Assembly: GCF_023614235.1 (NCBI RefSeq)
Contig: NZ_CP094264.1
Location: forward strand, 3,100,001-3,164,000
Direction of reading: 5' to 3'
Source: Streptomyces sp. MRC013
Lineage (GTDB): Bacteria; Actinomycetota; Actinomycetes; Streptomycetales; Streptomycetaceae
Length of the DNA: 64,000 bases
The notes under the pieces are model-generated. The model saw nothing but the letters and a program-made list of their open reading frames with translations. It did no database searches and was not told the origin of the DNA. Every line of letters begins with the position of its first letter. Within the stretch, counting starts at the first letter, position 1. Below, piece after piece: positions 1-7,452 of this stretch. Both the position numbers and the translations under genes were made by a program.

Positions 1-1
1 G

Positions 2-457
2 GCGGAGGCGGCGATCGTGTACCTCGACTTCGCGCTCGCCGGGTTCGCCGACGACGCCCTGCTCGACCTGGTCCGCGACGACGGCAAGCGGCTCGTGCGG
101 GTCGCGGCCACGCCCGTCCGGGCGCCCGGTCCGGTGGGGTTCGCCGCGGGCGCGGGGTTCCCCGTGCCCTACGCCCCCGGGCACCCGGCGCTGCGTGCGC
201 TGGACCGGGCGGGCACGGTGCGGGCCGGCACCCGGCCCCCGGAGGGCGGGCCCGGGTGGCCGGCGGAGCGCCACTGGCCGGCCGGCACGGCCCACGCCCT
301 GTGCGCGGCGCTGCGCAGCCGGGGGCGGACCCTGGGTGTGGTGACGTTCCTCCGCTCGTCGGGCCGCCCGTCCTTCGAACGCGCGGACGTCGCGTACGCG
401 GAGAGCGTCGCCGTACGGGTCGCGGCCTCCCTGGACCTGGCGGGGCCGGTGGGGTGA
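2..457 (+). CDS. GAF-domain protein, C-terminal part (5' end outside the window)
   Basis: The reading frame is already open at the first bases of the window, so this is the 3' end of a longer gene. The translated part (about 150 residues) looks like the C-terminal half of a GAF sensor domain: it has the strand 'RTLGVVTFLRS' followed by the closing helix 'ADVAYAESVAVRVAASLDL'. GAF domains of this kind in Streptomyces usually sit in PAS/GAF sensor or PP2C phosphatase proteins. Here the protein stops right after the helix, so no phosphatase or kinase domain follows. The first internal start (GTG at 17) would give 146 residues but would begin in the middle of the domain. The ligand and the partner domains cannot be told from this fragment. 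Confidence 0.6.
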   Translation, partial: AEAAIVYLDFALAGFADDALLDLVRDDGKRLVRVAATPVRAPGPVGFAAGAGFPVPYAPGHPALRALDRAGTVRAGTRPPEGGPGWPAERHWPAGTAHALCAALRSRGRTLGVVTFLRSSGRPSFERADVAYAESVAVRVAASLDLAGPVG

Positions 458-523
458 GGCCCCGCCCGCGCGTGCGCCGGGCGGGAGGACCCGCCGTCCG
501 GCGCCGGCCGCGGCCGGCGCGGA

Positions 524-1279
524 CTACCGGCGGTAGAAGATCCGGTCCGCGTGCTCCGCCATCACGCGGTCGTTCCACTCGCGGCCCCCGTCGACGTTGG
601 CGGAGCGCAGCAGCGGGGGCTCGATGCCGCGGCGCACCAGTTCCCCGGCCGCCGCGGCCACGACGGCCTGCATGAGCGCCCCGGCCACGAGGGTGGAGGC
701 GGGTGCGAACGGCGCCCCGACGCCCTCGTGCGCGAGCTCCGCGTCCCCGACGGCGACCTTGGAGTCGAGGACGATGTCGCAGTGGTCCCTGAGGAAGGTC
801 CCCGAGGCGTTTCGGGGGCGGGTCCCCTCCGCGTACGCCGCGGACGTGACGCCGACGACCTTCAGGCCCCGCTCGCGGGCGCCGGCGGCCATCTCGACGG
901 GCAGGGCGTTGCGCCCGGACAGCGAGACGACCACCAGCAGGTCCCCGGCGCGCGCGGGCGACGAGTCGAGGACCGCGGCGGCGAGGCCCGCCACATGCTC
1001 CAGGGCGGAGCCGAGCGTCACGGGCGTCACGTCGACGCCGGCCGCGCCGGGGACGGCGAGCAGGTTCATCAGGGCGAGGCCGCCCGCCCGGTACACGACG
1101 TCCTGCGCGGGCAGCGACGAGTGGCCGGCGCCGAAGGCGAAGAGGCGGCCGCCGGCCGCGACCGTGTCGGCGACGGCGGCTCCCGCGGCGGCGATGGGCG
1201 CGGCCTCCTCGTCCCGGACCCGCCGGAGCAGGCCGATCGCGGCGTCGAGGAACCGATCGGCCAGCGTGTCGTCGTCCAT
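524..1279 (-). CDS. SIS-domain (sugar isomerase fold) protein, UPF0309 type
   Basis: The 251-residue protein is a single SIS domain with the sugar-phosphate-binding signatures 'FAFGAGHSS' and 'VVVSLSGRNALPVEMA' and the typical end 'EWNDRVMAEHADRIFYRR'. SIS domains bind or isomerise phosphosugars. This family (UPF0309) is widespread in Streptomyces but its substrate is not established. The ATG at 1279 is preferred because AGGAAGG lies about 8 bases upstream. A GTG two codons earlier (1285) is too close to that site. The gene is divergent from dmdR1 across about 165 bases that must hold both promoters. Confidence 0.85.
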   Translation of the reverse strand: MDDDTLADRFLDAAIGLLRRVRDEEAAPIAAAGAAVADTVAAGGRLFAFGAGHSSLPAQDVVYRAGGLALMNLLAVPGAAGVDVTPVTLGSALEHVAGLAAAVLDSSPARAGDLLVVVSLSGRNALPVEMAAGARERGLKVVGVTSAAYAEGTRPRNASGTFLRDHCDIVLDSKVAVGDAELAHEGVGAPFAPASTLVAGALMQAVVAAAAGELVRRGIEPPLLRSANVDGGREWNDRVMAEHADRIFYRR

Positions 1280-1444
1280 CGGCACGGCCTTCCTGTCGGG
1301 TGTCGCGGATCACGGTGCTGTCCGGTCCGCCCCCTGTCAACGCGGTGGTCGGCCCCGCCCTCCGGGACGGCACGGCGGCCCACGGGATGCGCAACAATTG
1401 AGCGGGGGCCGCGCACACTGGAAGTCACGCATCGAGGGGCACGT

Positions 1445-2137
1445 ATGTCCGGACTGATCGACACCACGGAGATGTATCTCCGCACCATCCTCGAGCTGGA
1501 GGAGGAGAGCGTGGTGCCCATGCGCGCCCGTATCGCGGAGCGGCTCGACCAGAGTGGTCCCACGGTCAGCCAGACGGTCGCCCGGATGGAGCGCGACGGA
1601 CTGGTGACCGTCGCCGGGGACCGCCACCTGGAGCTGACGGAGGAGGGCCGCCGGCTCGCCACGCGCGTGATGCGCAAGCACCGGCTCGCGGAGTGTCTCC
1701 TGGTGGACGTGATCGGCCTGGAGTGGGAGCAGGTCCACGCCGAGGCGTGCCGCTGGGAGCACGTGATGAGCGAGGCCGTCGAACGCCGCGTCCTGGAGCT
1801 GCTGCGCCATCCGACGGAGTCGCCGTACGGGAACCCGATCCCGGGCCTGGAGGAGCTGGGCGAGCAGGCGGAGGCCGACCCGTTCCCCGACGAGGAGATG
1901 GTGGCCCTGTCCGAGCTGGACGCGGGCGCGGAGGGCAAGACCGTGGTGGTGCGCCGGATCGGCGAGCCCATCCAGACGGACGCCCAGCTGATGCACACGC
2001 TGCGGCGCGCCGGCGTGCAGCCCGGCTCCGTGGTGAGCGTCACCGACTCGCCCGGCGGCGTGCTGGTCGGCAGCGGCGGCGAGGCCGCCGAACTCGGCGC
2101 CGACGTGGCGTCGCACGTCTTCGTCGCCAAGCGCTGA
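1445..2137 (+). CDS. dmdR1: DmdR1/IdeR-type iron-dependent repressor (DtxR family)
   Basis: The 230-residue protein has the full DtxR/IdeR layout: an N-terminal winged helix with recognition helix 'SGPTVSQTVARMERDGL', a dimerisation and metal-binding domain containing 'RHRLAECLLVDVIGLEW' and the ligand-rich 'HAEACRWEHVMSEAVE', and a C-terminal SH3-like domain (from about residue 145). Such proteins bind Fe2+ and repress siderophore and iron-uptake genes at iron boxes. The ATG at 1445 begins the family-typical 'MSGLIDTTEMYLRTI'. The gene is divergent from the SIS gene. No iron box of its own was recognised upstream. An antisense frame covers the gene. Confidence 0.95.
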   Translation: MSGLIDTTEMYLRTILELEEESVVPMRARIAERLDQSGPTVSQTVARMERDGLVTVAGDRHLELTEEGRRLATRVMRKHRLAECLLVDVIGLEWEQVHAEACRWEHVMSEAVERRVLELLRHPTESPYGNPIPGLEELGEQAEADPFPDEEMVALSELDAGAEGKTVVVRRIGEPIQTDAQLMHTLRRAGVQPGSVVSVTDSPGGVLVGSGGEAAELGADVASHVFVAKR

Positions 2138-2307
2138 GGGTGCCCGGCCCCCCCCTCCCGGCCCGCCCCCTCCCGGCCGGGCGGCGCCCTGCCGGCCGGC
2201 GCCCGGCGTCCGCGCCGTACGGAGCGATCCCGCGCGGGACGGCGCCGGCGGGCCCCGCGTGTGCCGGCCCGGGCGCCGGGGCGGGGCCCGCCGCCGAGGG
2301 GCCGTCG

Positions 2308-2365
2308 GTGCGCGGTCCGCCGTCCGTGCCGGGAGAGGACCGTGCGGTGCGCGGTCCGCCGTCCG
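2308..2365. repeat. direct repeat, 19 bp in two copies
   Basis: The sequence GTGCGCGGTCCGCCGTCCG occurs at 2308-2326 and again at 2347-2365, a 39-base period. It lies in the otherwise gene-free stretch 2138-2707 downstream of dmdR1. No function can be assigned. Confidence 0.6.
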
Positions 2366-2430
2366 CCCCCGAAGGGCCTCGTGAGGTGTCCGTCCGCCGT
2401 CCGCTCCGGGAGGCGCCCGCACACGGAGAA

Positions 2431-2458
2431 GGTCCCGGCGCCTCGTGGCACCGGGACC
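2431..2458. terminator. hairpin, possible terminator
   Basis: GGTCCCGG (2431-2438) is mirrored by CCGGGACC (2451-2458), and inner GCC/GGC bases can also pair. It lies about 300 bases after dmdR1, so it may end that transcript or be incidental in GC-rich DNA. There is no T-tract. Confidence 0.35.
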
Positions 2459-2618
2459 CGGCCTCCCCTTATCACCGACCCGGAGCCCCGAGCTCTCAGG
2501 GTCGATCCCGTCGGACCTTTTTCCCCGAGTGGTCCGCCTCCCGCTGAAGATCTCCCCCCGGTAGAGCCTCTCAATCCTTGAGCGGGGTCACTCGAACGAG
2601 CGGTGTTGCCGCCCGCGT

Positions 2619-2648
2619 TCCTGTTCTCGAATGCACGTTCGATACTCT
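2619..2648 (+). promoter_or_regulatory. putative promoter with SOS-box-like palindrome
   Basis: TCGAATGCACGTTCGA at 2627-2642 matches the actinobacterial LexA box TCGAAC-N4-GTTCGA at every specified base except one (C to T). A plausible -10 element, TACTCT (2643-2648), follows directly, with TTCCTG (2619-2624) 18 bases before it as a weak -35. It lies 60 bases upstream of the hydrolase start. The promoter call and LexA control are inference from the match. Confidence 0.4.
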
Positions 2649-2707
2649 GATCGGGGTCGTCCGACACGACAGGTCGTCCGACGTGACAGAAGGGGGAGCC
2701 GGGGCAC

Positions 2708-3568
2708 ATGGCGCGACGCATCGATCTGGCCGGAGCCGACGGCGTGCACCTCGCCGCCTGGGAGTTCACCGATCCGTCCGGGGGACCGGAGGGGGACGGC
2801 ACCGCCTCCGCGAGGAGGGTCCTGCTCCTGCACGGCCTGATGGGCCGGGCCTCCCACTGGGCGGACACGGCGCGCCGGCTCTCCGGCCGGTACCGGGTCG
2901 TCGCCCTGGACCAGCGGGGGCACGGCCACAGCGGCGAGCCGGCCGGGCCCCACACGCGCGAGGCGTACGTGGCGGACGCCGCCGTCGCGGTCGAACGGCT
3001 CGGACCGGCGCCGGTCACCCTGGTCGGGCACGGTATGGGCGCCCTGACGGCCTGGCAGCTGGCCGCCGAGCGGCCGGAGCTGGTCGACGCCCTGGTCGTC
3101 GCCGAGATGCGGGCCTCCGCGCTGGGCGCGGCCTCGCAGCGGGAGTGGGAGGAGTGGTTCCGCACCTGGCCGCTCCCCTTCGCGACCCTGGCCGACGTGC
3201 GGAGGTGGTTCGGCGAGGACGACCCGCGGCTGGAGCGGCCGAACCCCGCACGGGGCGCGTTCTTCGCGGAGGTGATGCGCGAGGCGCCCGACGGGTGGCG
3301 GCCGGTGTTCTCGCCGGAGCGGATGCTCGCGGCCCGCTCGACCTGGGTGCACGACGCGCACTGGGACACGCTGGCGCAGGTCCGGTGCCCGACGCTGGTG
3401 GTGCGCGGCCTCGACGGCGAGCTGGGCCGCGCGGAGGCGCACGAGATGGTCCGCGTGCTGCCCCGGGGCCGGTACGCGGAGGTCCCCGACGCGGGCCACC
3501 ACCTCCACTACGACCAGCCCGGGGCCTGGTGCGAGACCCTCCGGGCCTTCCTCGCCGAGACCGCCTGA
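2708..3568 (+). CDS. alpha/beta-hydrolase fold protein without the nucleophile serine
   Basis: The 286-residue protein has an alpha/beta-hydrolase fold: oxyanion-hole strand 'VLLLHGLMGRASHW' (residues 38-51), 'VVALDQRGHGHSG' (64-76), the nucleophile-elbow strand, and the late acid and histidine region 'LVVRGLDGE' and 'DAGHHLHYDQP'. The elbow reads G107-H108-G109-M110-G111, so the residue that is serine in active G-x-S-x-G enzymes is glycine (codon GGT at 3032-3034). It may therefore be a non-hydrolytic member or act by another mechanism. The start ATG follows GGGGGAGCC. It is preceded by an SOS-box-like promoter and ends at a strong hairpin facing the next, convergent gene. Confidence 0.85.
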   Translation: MARRIDLAGADGVHLAAWEFTDPSGGPEGDGTASARRVLLLHGLMGRASHWADTARRLSGRYRVVALDQRGHGHSGEPAGPHTREAYVADAAVAVERLGPAPVTLVGHGMGALTAWQLAAERPELVDALVVAEMRASALGAASQREWEEWFRTWPLPFATLADVRRWFGEDDPRLERPNPARGAFFAEVMREAPDGWRPVFSPERMLAARSTWVHDAHWDTLAQVRCPTLVVRGLDGELGRAEAHEMVRVLPRGRYAEVPDAGHHLHYDQPGAWCETLRAFLAETA

Positions 3569-3585
3569 CCCCGCGGCCCCGCCCA

Positions 3586-3625
3586 CCCCCCGCACCCGGC
3601 CGTACCGCCGCCCGGGTGCGGGGGG
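3586..3625. terminator. bidirectional hairpin terminator
   Basis: A 14-bp perfect stem (3586-3599 with 3612-3625) and a 12-base loop lie exactly between the stop of the plus-strand hydrolase and the stop of the minus-strand ABC permease. This is the expected position for a shared terminator. Confidence 0.8.
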
Positions 3626-3654
3626 AGGGCTCCCCGCACCCGGCCCGGGGACGG

Positions 3655-5334
3655 TCAGGCCTTGCTGACGGCCGCCAGGATCTCCGGGAGCCTGCGGAAC
3701 ATGCGGCCCGCCGCCAGGTGCAGGCCGCCCCACGTCAGCAGCGCCCCCCACACCGCGCCCAGCGGCAGCAGCACCCACGGCCCGGTGGACGCCGCGCGGG
3801 TCCACACCGCCGCCGCGATCAGCGGGGTGCACAGCACCGCCGACAGCAGCATCCCGCCCAGCATCGACGCCCAGGCCAGCCCGCCCTGCCCCGGCGCCGC
3901 GCCCTTGTACGCGCTGTCCTGGGGGATGGAGTACGGGAAGGACGCCGACGCCCAGGCGCCCACCCCCAGCATCGCGCCCAGCAGCCCGTACGACAGGCCC
4001 AGGCCCTCCGCCAGCACCTCCCAGTCGCCGAGCACCGCGACGGTCACCACCGTCACCACCGTCACGTACGGCAGCGTCACCAGCAGCAGCGCCAGCACCC
4101 GCGCCCGCAGCTCCGCGTAGGCGTCCCGCTTCGACGACACGGTCGTCGCGACGATCCAGAACGCCGAGGTGTCCTGCCCGAACTGGTTGTACATCAGCGT
4201 CCCCAGCAGGCCCGCCGCGAAGCACGCCCAGTACACCGAGCCGGTGCCCTGCAGGGCGTTGAACACCGGGACGATCAGTCCCAGCGCGAGCGACGTCACC
4301 CAGCCGGACTTGGCCTTCGGGTCCCGCCAGGCGTACCGCAGCGCCCGCTGCACCACCGCGCCCGTGCGCCCCTCCGGCAGCAGCCGGGTCCAGCCGGTCC
4401 GGGAGCCGCCCCGGACCGCGTCCGCGCCCGTCGCCGTCGCCGCCGCGACCGTCGAACCGTCCGGCGCCGTCATCAGCCGCGTCAGGCTCCGCCGCCACCA
4501 CAGCAGCAGCGCCACCAGCGCCGCGGCCGACAGCAGCAGTTGCGCCGCGGCCGTCCCGTACGCGCCGCGACCGGCCGCGTCGACCGCGCCGACCGCCGAG
4601 GCCGGCGGCACCCACCGCGCCAGGTCCGCGGCCGGTTCCAGCCGCGCCAGCCCGCCCGCCCGGCCGAGCCGCTGCGCGCCGAAGTTCACGACCTGGATGC
4701 CGATCGCCACGACCAGGCCGCTCAGCAGCGCCAGGTCCCGCCCCTTGCGGGACGTCAGCAACCGGATGTTGGCCGCCGCGACCGCACGGGCCAGCGCCAG
4801 GCACACCAGCAGCGCCAGCGGCACCGCCACCACCGCCACGGCCACCGCGAACGCCCCGTGTGCCACGGAGACACCCGCCCCCAGCACCAGGCACAGCGTG
4901 AACAGCGGGCCGATGCCCACCAGCGACGCCACCAGCAGCGCCCACACCAGAGGCCCCGCCCGCAGCGGCAGCATCACCAGCCGCGTCGGGTCCAGCGTCT
5001 CGTCCCCGCTGGGGAAGAACAGCGGCACCACCGCCCAGCCGAGCGCCGTCAACCCGGTCAGCAGCACCGCCACCGTGGCCGCCTGCGCGTGCCCCCGCAG
5101 CAGCACCAGGCCGAGCAGCTGGCCGGCCGCGAACAGCAGGGAGAGGACGGCCGACACGACGAAGACGGCCGTACGGCCCGACGACTGCCGCAGCCCGTTG
5201 CGCAGCAGCGACAGCTTGATCCGCACGAAGACGGCCGTCAGCGCCCCCGTGCCCGCGGAGCCGACCGCACCCGGGCCCGGGGTGCCCGGCCCGTCCGCGC
5301 CCGGGACGTTCGCCGTACCCGGCCCGTGCGTCAT
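3655..5334 (-). CDS. ABC-2 type exporter permease
   Basis: The protein has 559 residues with many hydrophobic segments, for example 'TAVFVVSAVLSLLFAAG' near residue 55, 'ALLVASLVGIGPLFTLCLVLG', and several in the C-terminal half up to 'GPWVLLPLGAVWGALL'. It has no ATP-binding motif. Its ATG overlaps the stop of the ATPase gene (ATGA at 5331-5334), so the two are translationally coupled and must form one exporter: permease plus ATPase. The substrate is unknown. The first 40 residues are a Gly/Pro-rich cytosolic tail. The open frame extends further upstream in the ATPase region, but that part overlaps the ATPase and is not coding. Confidence 0.9.
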   Translation of the reverse strand: MTHGPGTANVPGADGPGTPGPGAVGSAGTGALTAVFVRIKLSLLRNGLRQSSGRTAVFVVSAVLSLLFAAGQLLGLVLLRGHAQAATVAVLLTGLTALGWAVVPLFFPSGDETLDPTRLVMLPLRAGPLVWALLVASLVGIGPLFTLCLVLGAGVSVAHGAFAVAVAVVAVPLALLVCLALARAVAAANIRLLTSRKGRDLALLSGLVVAIGIQVVNFGAQRLGRAGGLARLEPAADLARWVPPASAVGAVDAAGRGAYGTAAAQLLLSAAALVALLLWWRRSLTRLMTAPDGSTVAAATATGADAVRGGSRTGWTRLLPEGRTGAVVQRALRYAWRDPKAKSGWVTSLALGLIVPVFNALQGTGSVYWACFAAGLLGTLMYNQFGQDTSAFWIVATTVSSKRDAYAELRARVLALLLVTLPYVTVVTVVTVAVLGDWEVLAEGLGLSYGLLGAMLGVGAWASASFPYSIPQDSAYKGAAPGQGGLAWASMLGGMLLSAVLCTPLIAAAVWTRAASTGPWVLLPLGAVWGALLTWGGLHLAAGRMFRRLPEILAAVSKA

Positions 5335-6152
5335 CGGGCACCCCCCAGCCAGTCCAGGGACGCGCCCGCGTCGCGGTCCTGCGCGCCGACCAGCTCCAGG
5401 AACGCCCGCTGCAGCGTCGGCGCGCCACCGCGGACCTCCGCCAGCGAGCCGCACGCGCGGATCCGTCCGGCGGCCATCACCGCGACCCAGTCGCAGAGGG
5501 ACTCCACCAGCTCCATCACGTGGCTGGAGAACACCACCGTCGCGCCGGACGCCGTGTACCGCTCCAGCACGCCCCGGATCGTCTGCGCCGAAACAGGGTC
5601 GACGCCCTCGAACGGCTCGTCGAGGAAGAGCACCTCGGGGTTGTGCAGCAGCGCCGCCGCGAGGCCGATCTTCTTCCGCATGCCGGTCGAGTAGTCGATG
5701 ACCAGCTTGTGCTGGGACCCCGCCAGGTCCAGCACGTCGAGCAGCTGCGTCGCCCGCTTGTCGACCTCCGCGCCGGGCAGGCCGCGCAACCTTCCCGTGT
5801 ACGCCAGGAGTTCGCGCCCCGACAGCCGCTCGAACAGCCGCAGCCCCTCCGGCAGCACGCCGATGCGGGCCTTCACCGCGGCCGGGTCCCGCCACACGTC
5901 GTGCCCGGCGACCTCGACGCGTCCCCCGTCGGGGCGGAGCAGCCCGGTCACCATCGACAGCGTCGTCGTCTTGCCCGCGCCGTTCGGGCCGACCAGACCG
6001 ACGAACCTGCCCGCGGGCAGGACCAGGTCCACCCCCGCGACCGCGACCTGCTCGCCGAAGCGCTTCCACAGCCCCTCCACACGGACGGCGGGCGCCGCCT
6101 CCGGGGTTCCGCCCGCCCCGCCGACTTCCCGGTCCCGCTCCGGCACGGTCAC
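5331..6152 (-). CDS. ABC exporter ATP-binding protein
   Basis: The 273-residue ATPase has Walker A '[10 protein letters not shown]' (near residue 56), Walker B 'VLFLDEP' followed by 'FEGVDPVSAQ', and the H-loop 'SSHVMELVE'. The signature motif is 'YSTGMRKK' rather than LSGGQ, as often seen in ABC-2 exporter ATPases. It energises the permease encoded immediately downstream with a 4-base overlap. Upstream the region is repetitive and gene-free up to 6465, so the promoter lies there. The transported molecule is not known. Confidence 0.93.
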   Translation of the reverse strand: MTVPERDREVGGAGGTPEAAPAVRVEGLWKRFGEQVAVAGVDLVLPAGRFVGLVGPNGAGKTTTLSMVTGLLRPDGGRVEVAGHDVWRDPAAVKARIGVLPEGLRLFERLSGRELLAYTGRLRGLPGAEVDKRATQLLDVLDLAGSQHKLVIDYSTGMRKKIGLAAALLHNPEVLFLDEPFEGVDPVSAQTIRGVLERYTASGATVVFSSHVMELVESLCDWVAVMAAGRIRACGSLAEVRGGAPTLQRAFLELVGAQDRDAGASLDWLGGAR

Positions 6153-6192
6153 CGCCGCCTTCCACCACCCCGTCGATCACGTGTACGGGCAC

Positions 6193-6465
6193 AGCCTACG
6201 AACCCGCAGGGGGGACGGGGTTCCCGCCACGCCCGGCGGCACCGGGAGCAGGAACGGGGCCGGGGCCGGGGCGCGGGCCGGCACCGGGACCGGGGTGCCG
6301 GGGTGCCGGGAGAACCGCGGGCACCGGAGGCCCCGCCCGGACCGGGCGCCGGGAGGGCCGCGGAGGCCGGAGCCCCGCGGGAGCCGGAAGGACCCGGTTC
6401 TCGGAGGCCCGGGTGCCCGGGTGCCCGGGGACCCGGGGCCGGACACCGGAGAGGAGAGGGGGTGG
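6193..6465. other. gene-free, GC-rich repetitive intergenic stretch
   Basis: The stretch consists of short imperfect repeats of CCGG/GCCGGGG character, including two direct copies of GTGCCCGG near 6415-6430. Open frames here are compositional only. It must contain the promoter of the ABC exporter and the 3' end of the primase transcript. Confidence 0.5.
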
Positions 6466-7134
6466 TCAGCGACGTCCCGTCGCCGCGTCCCGGCCGCACG
6501 CGTAGGCCAGTGCGCCGATCAGCTCCTCCACGCCCGGCAGCCACCGGTTGGCGGGGGTCGGGTGGCGCACCCACTGCACCGCGCCCTGCCCGGCGACCCG
6601 TGACGGCGGCGCCACCACGTACCCGCCCCGGCCCTTGGCGACCAGGTCGATGCCCGACGGCGACCAGCCCAGCCCGCGGATCAGGCCCGCGGCCCTCGCG
6701 GCGGCCCCGGGCAGCACGAAGAACGCCATCCGCCGGTCCGGTCCGCAGCTCACCGGGCCGAGCGGCACGCCCGTCCGCTCCATCCGCGTCAGCGCCAGGA
6801 AGCCCGCCGACTCCGGCACGTCCAGCACGTCGAACGTGCGGCCCGTCGGCAGCAGGACCGACGCCTCCGGGTGCCCGTCCCACAACCGGCGCACCGACGC
6901 CGGGCCGCCGGTGGCCCGGGCCTCCCAGTCCTCGTGCAACGGGTGCGCCCCCGGCGACGCGCAGGCCGAGTCCCCGCACGAGCAGAGCTCCCGGCCGCCG
7001 ACCACCTCCGGCCACGTGCCGGGGAACACGTCCCAGTGCCGCTCCACCGCGTACCGCACGGCGCTGTCCCGCGGCGGCCCGCCGCGCCGCCCGGGGACGC
7101 GCGCGGCCTCCCCGGCTCCCATGGTCTCTTCCAC
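6466..7134 (-). CDS. bifunctional DNA primase/polymerase N-terminal (Prim-Pol like) domain protein
   Basis: The protein has about 222 residues and a single domain of the 'bifunctional DNA primase/polymerase, N-terminal' type common in Streptomyces. Recognisable blocks are 'AVRYAVERHWDVFPGTW', the cysteine cluster 'CSCGDSACASPGAHPLHEDW', 'LLPTGRTFDVLDVP' and the closing 'PTPANRWLPGVEELIGALAYACGR'. No helicase domain is fused, so it is not a full replicative primase. Its role is unknown. The GTG at 7134 gives the family-like start 'MEETMGAG'. ATG 7122 and GTG 7158 are alternatives. It is divergent from the HTH/TPR regulator at 7453, and the two are likely co-conserved. Confidence 0.8.
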   Translation of the reverse strand: MEETMGAGEAARVPGRRGGPPRDSAVRYAVERHWDVFPGTWPEVVGGRELCSCGDSACASPGAHPLHEDWEARATGGPASVRRLWDGHPEASVLLPTGRTFDVLDVPESAGFLALTRMERTGVPLGPVSCGPDRRMAFFVLPGAAARAAGLIRGLGWSPSGIDLVAKGRGGYVVAPPSRVAGQGAVQWVRHPTPANRWLPGVEELIGALAYACGRDAATGRR

Positions 7135-7452
7135 GGTCGGCACAACCGTCCTCCCCACGGGTGGTTACGGGATGCGGAGGTGGACGCCGCCGTGCACCGG
7201 CCCGGCACGCGGGGCGCACGGGTGCACGCCCGGGGGCGCGCACGGGCGGTGTCGGCCGCGGGCGGGTAGGCAGGCCCGAGGAGCCGCCTCGCGGGTCCCG
7301 ACGGGGGACGTCGCGGTACTCCCCGGACACACGTCGCACAAGGCGGCGACCTTAGATGATCTGGTATGACAGCGCCGAGTTCCGCATTCTCCGGACATCA
7401 GCTGGGCAGTGATCGGGGCGTTTCACCGCCACCGGTACCACAGGGGGTAGTC

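Larger units (their letters stand above)
1337..2422 (-). other. long open frame antisense to dmdR1 (adm-like position)
   Basis: A 361-codon open frame runs on the opposite strand across the whole of dmdR1. In S. coelicolor an antiparallel gene, adm, has been described opposite dmdR1 with opposing effects on siderophores and antibiotics. That is the only reason to list this frame. Its composition (runs of Arg, Ala, Gly, Pro, His) is what GC-rich antisense frames generally give, and I see no domain, so translation is unproven. Confidence 0.2.

Noticed and set aside
2578..5694. 1038-codon open frame on the plus strand
   Set aside because: It is antisense to the ABC exporter genes and shows only Arg/Pro/Gln/His-rich composition, the usual shadow of GC-rich coding DNA.
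6177..6446. 89-codon minus-strand open frame between the primase-like and ABC genes
   Set aside because: It is Pro/Arg/Gly-rich and repeat-derived, with no ribosome site or domain.
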